Source: Candidatus Zipacnadia bacterium (lineage in GTDB: Bacteria; Armatimonadota; Zipacnadia; Zipacnadales; Zipacnadaceae). Taken from it: 49,736 nt of DNA. Shown here one piece after another: positions 7,795-19,043 of this stretch. The number at the start of each line of letters is the position of its first letter. Within the stretch, counting starts at the first letter, position 1. Location: assembly GCA_029820565.1 (NCBI GenBank), contig JALGUR010000008.1, forward strand, positions 1 to 49,736, in the 5' to 3' direction. The notes under the pieces were generated by a model. That model was not told the origin of the DNA. It was given only the letters and a program-made list of their open reading frames with translations, and made no database searches. Both the position numbers and the translations under genes were made by a program.

Positions 7795-8949
7795 TCAGCG
7801 CAGATTCAATTCACATAAGGCTGCTTGAAAACGCTGGGCTACTTTGTCCCAAGTAAAATTCTCCAGCACCCGCTCATATCCCTGCCTGGCCAGACGAGTA
7901 GCCAGGACCTTATCAGTCAGTAAGCGGATAGCGGCGGCGGCGATGTCATCGACATTCTCCGGGTCGACCAGCAGCCCACTGACTTCATCCTCTATCGCAT
8001 CGGCTGTTCCGCCCGTCCGTCCTCCGATGACGGGCGTACCGGCCAAATTGGCCTCCAGGTATACTAAGCCAAAGCCTTCAATAGGCTGGCCGGGCAAGTC
8101 GCGACTGGGCATTATGAACACGTCGGCCAGTTTGTAGAGCGCAGGCAGTTGCCGCTCAGGGACATACCCCAGCCAGTGGATCAACGCGCTGACCCGGTGC
8201 TCCGCAGCCAGGCACCGGAGATTCCCCTCCTGCGGACCGGTCCCAGCGATTAAATACCGCACTGGGCCGACAGCGCGGGCGACCTGAGGCAGGGCCCGAA
8301 TAACGTTATGGTGCCCCTTGCGCTGCACCAGTCGGCTGACGGTGAGCAGTACCTTCTCCTCGTCCAGGCCCAGGTCATTGCGTAACTGGCTGACCGCCTG
8401 ATCGCTGACCTCAAATCTCTGCGGATGCACACCACCATATATCACGTGAATCCGGTCAGAGTGCAAGCCCCGACGCTGGAATTGACCTGCCGTATAATGG
8501 CTAATGGCCAATCCACCCACGGCTCCCCGAACTACTATATTTTGCACCAACCACTTGAGCAGATTAGCCCCGGTCTGGGTCATCTCACGCCCGTAGCCCA
8601 TTACGATATAGGGCAAACCAGTGCGCCACTGTATCAACTTGGCCGCGGGGCCCTCGGGCGACCATTTGGTGGCTACTATTAGTTCCACCGGCGAGTCCAG
8701 TTGCTCTCCCCGCGTTATTTCAGTGGCGGCGGCAGCCATAGCCATGGCCACTTGGCCCTTATTACCAGCGGCAACGCGCACGATGGGAAACTCGTTGGCC
8801 GCGTCAAATTCACCGGCCTGGGGGTGTTGGGTAGCGACAACCAACAGTTGCTCGCCCCGGCGGCCTTGGGCCGCCGCGAACTCGTAGATATACCTCTGAA
8901 TTCCTCCGACTTGGGGCGGAAAATCAGCGGCTAAGAAAATTAGAGACAT
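7795..8949 (-). CDS. Glycosyltransferase family 4
   Basis: The 384-aa GT-B enzyme starts with ATG 3 bases after the stop of the endonuclease-V-like gene, so the two are almost certainly cotranscribed and perhaps coupled. The N-terminus reads FLAADFPPQVGGIQRY, the glycine loop of the acceptor half. The donor half includes VSRLVQRKGH, the E-x7-E motif EGFGLVYLE and GGRTGGTADAI. Such enzymes build polysaccharides, glycolipids or protein glycans. The sequence is distinct from the neighbouring GT4 at 6440-7621, so the two probably add different sugars. Confidence 0.9.
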   Translation of the reverse strand: MSLIFLAADFPPQVGGIQRYIYEFAAAQGRRGEQLLVVATQHPQAGEFDAANEFPIVRVAAGNKGQVAMAMAAAATEITRGEQLDSPVELIVATKWSPEGPAAKLIQWRTGLPYIVMGYGREMTQTGANLLKWLVQNIVVRGAVGGLAISHYTAGQFQRRGLHSDRIHVIYGGVHPQRFEVSDQAVSQLRNDLGLDEEKVLLTVSRLVQRKGHHNVIRALPQVARAVGPVRYLIAGTGPQEGNLRCLAAEHRVSALIHWLGYVPERQLPALYKLADVFIMPSRDLPGQPIEGFGLVYLEANLAGTPVIGGRTGGTADAIEDEVSGLLVDPENVDDIAAAAIRLLTDKVLATRLARQGYERVLENFTWDKVAQRFQAALCELNLR

Positions 8950-8952
8950 AAT

Positions 8953-9663
8953 TCATTGGTCCTCACAACCGGCTCGTGCCTGGCGCGCGAGTTGGCGGGC
9001 GCAACGCAGCGGCTCAGGCCAACGGGACTCGACCACCGAACTCAGTACTACCGCTATGGCACTGGACAAGTCCAGATTGTGACCGATACTGACAATAATG
9101 GGGTTGGCGCCACACTGAGTCCGCAGAGCAGCACCGATTACTTCTCCATTATCAGCCACCGGCTCCCCAGCGCCGGGATCGGGGCCGACTGGTTTATGCT
9201 CACCAATCAGCAGCCGCTGCGCACATCCGATGGTAGGTATATCATAGATAAGTCCAATGTGGCAGGCTAACCCACAGCGACGAGGGTGAGCGAGGCCGTG
9301 CCCCAGACACAACAGTACATCGGGCGGCTCATCAATCTGGTTCAATACCTGCTGCACCGCCGGTCCTACGGCATAGGCCAACAGTCCCGCGGTGTAACTC
9401 ACAGGAACTGGCGCTGCGTCTATGACCTGGCGCACATAATTTCCCTGTCTGTCGGCCACTACCCCCGCGGCCCAGCACCTCTGGCCATCGCGGGAAAAGA
9501 CAAAGGCCAGGCCCGCAGCCATCCGCCATCCTTCCAGGGGCCGTGGGCCGACAAGACCACTGAGCATAATCTGCCGCGCGATGGCCGCGTGCCTTGGGAC
9601 CTGCCAGCCCTCCTCAAAGTGGGCTCGCAACTGTATCTCCGTACCTGCCTCGCTGCATACCAA
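8953..9663 (-). CDS. Endonuclease V-fold protein lacking catalytic residues (pseudoenzyme)
   Basis: The 236-aa homologue of endonuclease V (Nfi, which cleaves near deoxyinosine) spans nearly the full family length. Family landmarks are clear: GLLAY, GHGLAHPRR, IPTIG, DNGEVIGAALRT, SIGHNLDL, WPEPLR. Aligning by motif to the established active site of the Thermotoga enzyme (D43, E89, D110, K139, H214), the residues here are Ala53 (in AGLAF, normally AGVDV), Val99 (AYAVGP, normally AFREGP), Leu120 (LCLGHG, normally LVDGHG), Gln149 and His195. All three metal-binding acids and the lysine are gone while the fold motifs persist. The PYIP wedge is also altered (SYTA). The start is the TTG at 9663 with no clear ribosome site, so the N-terminus is uncertain. 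The frame is open and the GT4 gene follows after 3 bases. Confidence 0.8.
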   Translation of the reverse strand: MVCSEAGTEIQLRAHFEEGWQVPRHAAIARQIMLSGLVGPRPLEGWRMAAGLAFVFSRDGQRCWAAGVVADRQGNYVRQVIDAAPVPVSYTAGLLAYAVGPAVQQVLNQIDEPPDVLLCLGHGLAHPRRCGLACHIGLIYDIPTIGCAQRLLIGEHKPVGPDPGAGEPVADNGEVIGAALRTQCGANPIIVSIGHNLDLSSAIAVVLSSVVESRWPEPLRCARQLARQARAGCEDQ

Positions 9664-9768
9664 TGGAAGGGGAAACCAAGTAGCAACGAGAAATTAGTCC
9701 AATATAAGATGCTTTCGCCGGGCAGTACAGAATTCCCTGCCTACAGTTTTGATTCAGGAGAATATATT

Positions 9769-10794
9769 ATGACTAAACGCAAAATATGGTATATCCCCAC
9801 GGCCAGTCACACCACACGAGTCTTTACCTCTGAGGCATATCAGCAGATGCTATCCGAATTCGCGGTGACCGTGAATGACACCGACGAAGGCCTTACTACC
9901 GAGCAGGTGGCCGAGCGCATTGCCGACTATGACGGACTGATAACCGGCTGGGGTTCAGCGCCACCACTTACCGCCGAGGTTTTTGAAGCCACCGATCGAC
10001 TCCAGATCATTGCTCACTCAGCCGGCAGTGTGAAATGGCTACTCTCCCCCCAAATCGTGGAGCAATACCTGATCCCGCGTGATATTATCACCTTTAGCGC
10101 GGCACCAGCCATCGCTGATAATGTGGCTGAGGCGGCGGTGGGAATGCTGATTATGACCTGCCGGCGATGGGTGGACAGGATTAACTACACTGCCCAGACC
10201 GACGGGTGGCGGCACCCGGATATTGATGTAAATGGCCAGTTTTTATTAGGGAGCACCGTAGGGGTCATCGGAGCCAGCCTGGTAGGACGCCGCGTCATTG
10301 AGTTGCTACAGCCGTGGAATTTGACTATCCTGTTGTATGATCCATACGTTAGCGACCAGGAGGCTGAGCAATTGGGAGCAGAGAAAGTGGGACTTAATGA
10401 ACTTTTCCGGCGCAGCGACCACGTTACCGTGCATGCCCCGGCCACTCCTGAGACTGAGAAGATGATAGGTAGCGAACAACTGGCGCTGCTGCGCCAGAGA
10501 GCCACTGTGGTCAATACAGCTCGCGGCAGTGTCATTGACGAGGCGGCGCTGATTGCTGAGGCCCAGAATGGACGGATAAATGTGTGCCTGGATGTTACGG
10601 ATCCTGAACCTCCGGCGGCGGACAGCCCGTTGCGGAAACTGGATAATGTTTATCTGACCCCGCACGTGGCCGGCGCCGGCTACTATGGTTATCACAATAT
10701 CGGACAGATGACCCTGCAAGCATTGAGAGATTGCTTTGCGGGCCGGCCAGTGCAGGGCGCCGTGGACTACACCCACTTCAGTCAACTGGCCTAA
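9769..10794 (+). CDS. D-isomer-specific 2-hydroxyacid dehydrogenase family protein
   Basis: This is a 341-aa protein from the ATG at 9769, preceded by TCAGGAGAA; the open frame upstream to 9286 is antisense to the endonuclease-V-like gene and is not used. The NAD-binding Rossmann motif is GVIGASLVG (165-173), followed by an acidic DPYV. Catalytic residues of the family are present: Arg252 in NTARGSVIDE, Glu280 in DVTDPEPP and His299 in LTPHVAG. The family reduces 2-keto acids or oxidises D-2-hydroxyacids with NAD(P), as in PGDH, glyoxylate or lactate dehydrogenases. The substrate is not determined. It is divergently oriented from the endonuclease-V-like/GT4 unit, with about 105 bp between. 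Confidence 0.9.
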   Translation: MTKRKIWYIPTASHTTRVFTSEAYQQMLSEFAVTVNDTDEGLTTEQVAERIADYDGLITGWGSAPPLTAEVFEATDRLQIIAHSAGSVKWLLSPQIVEQYLIPRDIITFSAAPAIADNVAEAAVGMLIMTCRRWVDRINYTAQTDGWRHPDIDVNGQFLLGSTVGVIGASLVGRRVIELLQPWNLTILLYDPYVSDQEAEQLGAEKVGLNELFRRSDHVTVHAPATPETEKMIGSEQLALLRQRATVVNTARGSVIDEAALIAEAQNGRINVCLDVTDPEPPAADSPLRKLDNVYLTPHVAGAGYYGYHNIGQMTLQALRDCFAGRPVQGAVDYTHFSQLA

Positions 10795-10851
10795 TCTACA
10801 CCCGGAGACATAACATAGACTAATGGCACCTAATACTACTAAGCTCAGTGG

Positions 10852-10904
10852 CACGGGCTTCCAGCCCGTGAAGAGGACAAATAGCCACCGGCAGGATGCC
10901 GGTG
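10852..10904. repeat. Two tandem dispersed palindromes
   Basis: CACGGGCT-TCC-AGCCCGTG (10852-10870) and CACCGGCA-GGA-TGCCGGTG (10886-10904) are two perfect 8-bp stems with 3-nt loops, separated by 15 bases. They sit in the gap before the GT2 gene and resemble repeat families known from several uncultured phyla. No T-run follows, so they are not typical terminators. Confidence 0.7.
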
Positions 10905-10945
10905 CCACCGATTTGTTACACGCTTATGAAAGGGTCGCTTGAGCA

Positions 10946-11722
10946 GTGGCACCAGTTAATGATAAGCCATATCTGTCAATTGTCATACCGGCCTATAACG
11001 AGGCGGGGCGTATTGGCTGGAGTATCCAGCAGATTGTGGATTACACTCAGCAGCGTGATTTTGCCACCGAACTGATCGTAGTGGACGACGGCAGCAGCGA
11101 TGATACCGCAAAGATAGCCCAGCAAGCGGCGGCGGGACGCCTGCCTCCGCAAATATTGCGCAATCCGACCAATCAGGGCAAGGGCTATTCGGTTAGACGG
11201 GGTATTTTGGCGGCTACCGGACGATACGTTGGCTTTGTTGACGCGGATATGTCTACGCCTATTGCAGAGGCTGATGAATTGCTGGCAGTTCTGGAAGAAG
11301 AGGCCCAGGTGGTTATCGGCTCGCGCGCGTTGCCCGACTCGATCATACAGCAGCATCAGCCCTGGTGGCGCGAGAATGCGGGGAAGTTATTTGGCCTGTT
11401 TACTCGCCTGGTGCTGCTACCCGGCATTGCCGACTCTCAGTGCGGGTTCAAGTTCTTTACCCGAGAAGCAGCCACTGACATATTCAGCCGCCAGAAATTG
11501 TCTGGCTGGGCCTTTGATGCCGAAATATTGTATATTGCCCGGCGTCTGGGATATACCATAGCCCAAGTACCGGTGCGCTGGATGAACGATCCTGAAACCA
11601 AGGTGAAAATGCTGGCCGATGGCCTGCGGATGGCTATTGATGTGCTGCGGATACGAGCACTGCATCGCGGCCTCAAACCCCGGCAAAGCCCTCAGCAGTT
11701 CGAGAACTCTGTTCAGTTGTAG
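10946..11722 (+). CDS. Glycosyltransferase family 2, dolichyl-phosphate sugar synthase-like
   Basis: This 258-aa GT-A enzyme begins at a GTG. LSIVIPAYNE near residue 10 and VVDDGSSDDT near 45 form the nucleotide-sugar site. The DxD motif lies in VDADMSTP, and a QCGFKFF segment with a downstream RWMNDPETKV is characteristic of the DPM/ALG5-like branch that loads glucose or mannose onto polyprenyl phosphate. There is no C-terminal membrane segment, as in the short soluble forms. It ends 14 bases before ligA. Its polyprenyl-phosphate-sugar product could supply the GT39-like transferase at 27959, an inference from enzyme class only. Confidence 0.87.
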   Translation: MAPVNDKPYLSIVIPAYNEAGRIGWSIQQIVDYTQQRDFATELIVVDDGSSDDTAKIAQQAAAGRLPPQILRNPTNQGKGYSVRRGILAATGRYVGFVDADMSTPIAEADELLAVLEEEAQVVIGSRALPDSIIQQHQPWWRENAGKLFGLFTRLVLLPGIADSQCGFKFFTREAATDIFSRQKLSGWAFDAEILYIARRLGYTIAQVPVRWMNDPETKVKMLADGLRMAIDVLRIRALHRGLKPRQSPQQFENSVQL

Positions 11723-11730
11723 GGAGGTGA

Positions 11731-14477
<2,747 letters not shown>

Positions 14478-14524
14478 TGTTTATCATCTGTGGCACTTAG
14501 AAGTTGGCGCGAGGCTGGCACAGA

Positions 14525-16804
14525 CTATTTGTCACGATCACCACCAGGCAACCGTAATGAAAATGTGCTGCCCACACCCGGCTCGCTGGCCAGGGCAATC
14601 TGTCCACCAAGATACTCGGCCATACGGGAAGCCATAGTCAGACCCAGACCTACCCCCTTGGTGCGACGGCTGATGTCCCCCACGCCCCGATTAAAGGCTT
14701 CGAATATTCTGCCCTGCAGCGGCGCAGCAATGCCGGGGCCAGTGTCCGCGACATCTATTATCACCTGTTGGTCTTCCTCACGCACAGTTATGTCAACCCG
14801 GCCATTATCCTTGTTGAATTTGATAGCGTTATCCACCAAATTCGTAATGATTTGCTCGACGCGCTGACCGTCGGTCAGCACTTTAAGCGACTCCTCCGGC
14901 AGGTGCACCTGGAGGTGAACCTGGGCCTCGGTAGCCTGGGGCCTGAGGACCTCGGCGACGGCGTTGACACACTCACTGATGTCTGTAACGCGCTCGTCAA
15001 TAGACATCTCACCAGCCTGCAGCCGCGACCAACTCATCAAGTCATCTATGATACGCCGCATCCTCCGGCAGGCCCGGTCAACCCGGTCCAAGTACACACG
15101 CTGTTGTTCATTGATGGGCCCGGCTTCCTCGTCCAATAGCAATTCATTATAGGCTTGCACCGAGGCCATAGGGGTGCGCAGTTCGTGAGATACCGAGGAT
15201 ATGAACAGTTCGCGCAGCCTGTCTATCTGAGTCCTGTCAATGGCCACTGAGGCCATTCCGGCCAGCGCCCGCAGCAGACGGGTGCGCTGGGGGGAGATGG
15301 ATTCCTGGGAGCGGGGGTTGTCGGCCACCACTATCCCGACCAAGGTCCCGTGGGCCCGAAGGGGAACGAAAAGTCTTTCGTAGCGGCCACTCTCGCCTTC
15401 GGCTTGGTTTTCGTCCTCTTTTTCTGAGACCGAATATATGATGTATGGCGCGCTACTCAGAGCAGCGTCTACCAGCATGTTTTCGCCGCTACGCAGGGCA
15501 TAGATCTGGTCGGATATATCCACAATTGCCCGGTCCGATTCGGCCTCCGTCGCACCACACAGCACGCCCTTGTCATGGTCGGCCAGATATATTCGTACTC
15601 GCTCAAATCCAATTCTGGCAGCCGCATTGCCAGCAATTTTGCTCAGGATTTCGGGCAATTCAGTAGTTTCAGTCACTGCAGCAGCGGCTTCAAATAGAGT
15701 ACGGGCACGGGCCTCCTCTTCCCAGGCTTGAGCGGCGGCCGCCTCCATCCGGCGGCTGCGCTGCTCGGCCAGTTGGTACAGGCGGGCGTTATAGATAGCA
15801 ACCGCCGCCTGGGCCGCCAATAATTGCAAGGTATTGCGCTCAATCCCCAGAGGCGGCTGTACTGTCGGCCGAGCGACAGTCAGCACGCCGACAACCTCGC
15901 TGTCCACCCGCAACGGAAAGGCGGTAATGTTACATCTGGTCTGGCTGTCTGCCGATAGAAAGTTGCTGTGGAGCATCTCTTCTCGTTGAACAGCACTCCA
16001 GGCCAGATCATGCCCGTGCAGATATACTTCGCGGGCTACGTCTTCATCAGAAGCGTAAGTATAAGTCTGTTCGAACTGGCTGTGCTCCTCATCTAATATT
16101 TCGATCCACACGCACTGAGCCGCATAGATATTGGCCGCAGCCTCCGCAATTCGCTCCATTATCTGCTGTAAGTCGCTGCCGGTGTGCATCGCGGTGGATA
16201 TCCTCAGCAGTTGCTGGGCCAAGTTGGAACTGCGTTGAGTATCCTGGTAGAGAGTGGCCGTAGCTATGGCTGAGGCCGCGGCGTCAGCGAAGAGTTGCAA
16301 CACTTGCTGCATATTTTGCGGCCAGTCTCGGACATCTCGTGAGGCAAAGAACACAACCCCTACTGTCTCCCCACCCACAGTCAGGGGAAGTAGTGCCCCA
16401 CTGTGTAGACCCTCCCGAGCCACCAGTTGTTGCATAGATTTGTGGCCCTGTTGCTGCCAGAAGGCTGACCAGTCGGACACCAGGATAGGTGGATTGTCCT
16501 CACCCGGTCCGTACAGTGACCCGTTATTGGTTAGATGCGCTATTAGTTCACCGGCAGTTGCCGAATCGAGACCTTGAGAGGCAGTAGCGCGTTCCGGGCC
16601 AATTTCACTCAAACCCACCGCCGCCACAGCAACATCGAAGGTCACCAAGCCCTGCAGTCCGGCCAGGATTTGTTTAGCTACCACCGGCAACTGACGCGTC
16701 GACTCTACGCTCTGCACCGCTGTGGCCAGCGTGGACAATTGCTGGCCAATCTGGCTTGAGTCAGCGGCCGACCGCGAGTCATTCTTCGTTACCATCTCAG
16801 TCAT
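14525..16804 (-). CDS. Soluble histidine kinase with three GAF domains
   Basis: This protein is about 759 aa. I chose the ATG at 16804, which follows GGGGGTGGG; a GTG at 16813 is the alternative. No membrane segment is present. There are three GAF-like sensory domains (about 20-195, 205-345 and 370-530), with short coiled linkers between the second and third. The HisKA dimerisation domain has the phospho-accepting His in SSVSHELRTP, and the HATPase has N-box NLVDNAIKFN, G1 DTGPGI and G2 GVGLGL. GAF domains bind small ligands, haem or chromophores; no conserved chromophore cysteine is obvious, so the signal is unknown. It phosphorylates the OmpR-type regulator encoded just downstream. Confidence 0.95.
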   Translation of the reverse strand: MTEMVTKNDSRSAADSSQIGQQLSTLATAVQSVESTRQLPVVAKQILAGLQGLVTFDVAVAAVGLSEIGPERATASQGLDSATAGELIAHLTNNGSLYGPGEDNPPILVSDWSAFWQQQGHKSMQQLVAREGLHSGALLPLTVGGETVGVVFFASRDVRDWPQNMQQVLQLFADAAASAIATATLYQDTQRSSNLAQQLLRISTAMHTGSDLQQIMERIAEAAANIYAAQCVWIEILDEEHSQFEQTYTYASDEDVAREVYLHGHDLAWSAVQREEMLHSNFLSADSQTRCNITAFPLRVDSEVVGVLTVARPTVQPPLGIERNTLQLLAAQAAVAIYNARLYQLAEQRSRRMEAAAAQAWEEEARARTLFEAAAAVTETTELPEILSKIAGNAAARIGFERVRIYLADHDKGVLCGATEAESDRAIVDISDQIYALRSGENMLVDAALSSAPYIIYSVSEKEDENQAEGESGRYERLFVPLRAHGTLVGIVVADNPRSQESISPQRTRLLRALAGMASVAIDRTQIDRLRELFISSVSHELRTPMASVQAYNELLLDEEAGPINEQQRVYLDRVDRACRRMRRIIDDLMSWSRLQAGEMSIDERVTDISECVNAVAEVLRPQATEAQVHLQVHLPEESLKVLTDGQRVEQIITNLVDNAIKFNKDNGRVDITVREEDQQVIIDVADTGPGIAAPLQGRIFEAFNRGVGDISRRTKGVGLGLTMASRMAEYLGGQIALASEPGVGSTFSLRLPGGDRDK

Positions 16805-17105
16805 CACACCCACCCCCAGGTCAGCCCGGTGTGATGCGTCGTCTGTGTCCCAATAGACGGCTCACTATACAAGCCTGACGGGTCAGTCATAGTAAACACA
16901 ACGAATCGCTCAATTTGTTGGGCAGTGCAACATACTATTAACACTACTGTCGCCAATCTCCTACTTGTTAGTGGCTCATACATTCACGGATCATCCTGTT
17001 CATTAGGCCCACGGTAACCGCGCCACATTAGCGCAGGCCGCCCCGCAGGCCCATCTTGCCATGATGGTTAGATGAGGCCCCTGTCCGATAGCGGCATCGC
17101 CACCT
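16805..17105. other. Intergenic gap, no gene seen
   Basis: The gap between tadC and the kinase gene (both minus strand) holds no plausible ORF or RNA gene. A TATAGT at 16869-16864 (minus) could be a -10 box for the kinase operon, but no convincing -35 is spaced with it. No terminator for the tad unit was recognised. Confidence 0.5.
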
Positions 17106-18038
17106 TCACCACCCCAATGTCGCCATCGCGCCACTTATTGTCATCAGTCCCGGCCCCAGCACCACTATGAAAAGTGCTGGCAAAATGCAAAATATCAAAG
17201 GAAACAGCATCTTTACTGATAACGTGGCTGCCACCTGACGGATACGTATACTACGGCGCGTACGCAGGGAGTCAGCCTGGGTACGCAAGGTATTGGCAAT
17301 ACTTACTCCAAGTTGCTCGGCCTGGCGTAGGGCAGCCACCAACATACCCAACTCCGTCAGCCCTACCCGCTCGGCCATATCCGCCCACGCTTCCTGCCGC
17401 GACTTACCCAAACGCATCTCGGTCAGTACCCGACCAAATTCATCCGGTAAAGGACCCTTTTTGCGCTTGGTAACAACGACCAGAGCGCCGTCCAGACCGG
17501 TGCCAGCCTCCGCACTTACCACCAGCAAGTCAATGATATCCGGTATAGTCTTACGGATTTGGGCCTGGCGGGACCGAATCATTCCTTCCACAAAGTAATC
17601 TGGCGCCAATGCGCCAATCGCCAATATAGCACCAGCCATTATGAGTTTAGTCAACAGCGGGCCCTCCCAGATAATTAGCAGGGCTACGGCCGCCAGGCCG
17701 CCACCTATCAGACTAAAAAGTTTCACAGTGAGCAAGGTAGCAGCAGTAAGGTAGGCGGGGCTGCCGGCCCGGTCGAGTTTACGGCGGGCAGCGCCGACTG
17801 CCTGAGAAGGCATTATCTCCGTCACCCGCTCTCTCAACCGGTACAATGCCGGTGCCCCCAGGCGTTCATAGATTGACTTGGACAACTCGTCGGCCAGAGG
17901 AGTGCCTCGTAACACTATCTGGCTCTGCTGTACCTCCTCCACGCGCTCCTGCACTCGCACCGCCCGGCTCTCAGCGATGAAAGCAAAGAGTAGCGCCGCA
18001 ATCATGCCGAAAATCAACAGTCCAATTAGTACGAACAT
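17106..18038 (-). CDS. tadC: Tad pilus inner-membrane platform protein TadC
   Basis: This is a 310-aa type II secretion F-domain protein. It has an N-terminal membrane segment (about 2-22), two more near 100-150, and a C-terminal hydrophobic segment (about 280-305). Between lies the cytoplasmic F domain with PDIIDLLVVSAEAGTGLDGAL and LGVSIANTLRTQADSLR, the typical TadC signature. With TadB it forms the membrane platform on which the TadA ATPase drives pilus assembly. It is the last gene of the tad unit, 47 bp after tadB. Confidence 0.93.
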   Translation of the reverse strand: MFVLIGLLIFGMIAALLFAFIAESRAVRVQERVEEVQQSQIVLRGTPLADELSKSIYERLGAPALYRLRERVTEIMPSQAVGAARRKLDRAGSPAYLTAATLLTVKLFSLIGGGLAAVALLIIWEGPLLTKLIMAGAILAIGALAPDYFVEGMIRSRQAQIRKTIPDIIDLLVVSAEAGTGLDGALVVVTKRKKGPLPDEFGRVLTEMRLGKSRQEAWADMAERVGLTELGMLVAALRQAEQLGVSIANTLRTQADSLRTRRSIRIRQVAATLSVKMLFPLIFCILPALFIVVLGPGLMTISGAMATLGW

Positions 18039-18085
18039 TTGCTGCTACCCCCTCTCTGTATTCGAGACTGGCAATGTAATAGCAT

Positions 18086-19042
18086 TCATATATCAATCCG
18101 CACCAGTTGTCTGAGGATGAGCGCTCCGGTTAGCATCAAGAATCCACCGACTCCCACCAGTACCAAGCCGAGACTGGTAGTGAACAGGGGCCGCATATAT
18201 CCGGGATTGAGTATATTGACCATAATGGCGATGGCAAAGGGCATGCAAAGCAAGATCCCGGCCGATAGCCGGCCTTCGGCGGTAGCCGTGGATAGTTCCC
18301 CATTCAGTTTTACCCGCTCGCGAACCATACCACCGATATTATCCAAGACCTCAGCCAGGTTACCTCCCACCTCCAATTGGGTTTGCACCGCTGCTACTAT
18401 TAACTCCAGATCGTAATCCTCAGTCCGCATTACCAGATTATCCAGGGCCTCGGCAATGGCCATACCGAACTGGACTTCGTCCACCACTCGACCCAATTCC
18501 TGGGCGATGGGGGGGTGCATCTGACTCTCGATCAGTTGTAAGCCCCGTAAGAAGGTAAATCCGGAGCGCATTGCCGAGGTCAGCATATCCAGAGCATCAG
18601 GGATTTGGGCGCTGAGCGCCTTGGCCCGCTTGGCCTGGCACACTTTCAATATAGTCCACGGCATAGCAGCGGCAAAAGCCCCAATTATCACCGCGTTGAG
18701 CCAACTGTGAGTAACCACCCAACCCGTTGCTACCCCGAGCAATCCGGCTCCGGCCATGGTGGCAATCAGTTCCGAAGGGCGCAATAGCCATCCGGCCCGC
18801 AGTATCTGAACCTGCAATGTTTCCCACATCGGGGTTGCTCGCAATAGGGCACTTATCAGTGGAGCCTGGTCCCGCAACCGTTTTGCTCCCAAATCAGAGG
18901 GCTTCACCGAGGAGCTCCTGGCAGTGCCGCCATGCATTGCCGCCAGTCGCTGCTGACCGCGACTTTGCCGCCTATATATCACCCATATCGCTACGGCTGC
19001 CACCATTAGTAAGACTGCTGTGAGTCCTGTTAGCCAGTTCAT
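18086..19042 (-). CDS. tadB: Tad pilus inner-membrane platform protein TadB
   Basis: This is a 318-aa F-domain protein. It has an N-terminal TM (about 3-22), a central hydrophobic pair (about 95-135) and C-terminal TMs (about 260-312). The F domain includes IPDALDMLTSAMRSGFTFL and VQTQLEVGGNLAEVLDNI, motifs shared by TadB proteins. It is the partner of TadC. It starts 1 base after the tadA stop, implying translational coupling. Confidence 0.93.
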   Translation of the reverse strand: MNWLTGLTAVLLMVAAVAIWVIYRRQSRGQQRLAAMHGGTARSSSVKPSDLGAKRLRDQAPLISALLRATPMWETLQVQILRAGWLLRPSELIATMAGAGLLGVATGWVVTHSWLNAVIIGAFAAAMPWTILKVCQAKRAKALSAQIPDALDMLTSAMRSGFTFLRGLQLIESQMHPPIAQELGRVVDEVQFGMAIAEALDNLVMRTEDYDLELIVAAVQTQLEVGGNLAEVLDNIGGMVRERVKLNGELSTATAEGRLSAGILLCMPFAIAIMVNILNPGYMRPLFTTSLGLVLVGVGGFLMLTGALILRQLVRIDI

Positions 19043-19043
19043 A

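Noticed and set aside
9286-9768. N-terminal extension of the 2-hydroxyacid dehydrogenase frame
   Set aside because: It is antisense to the endonuclease-V-like gene; the ATG at 9769 has a good ribosome site and begins the family domain.
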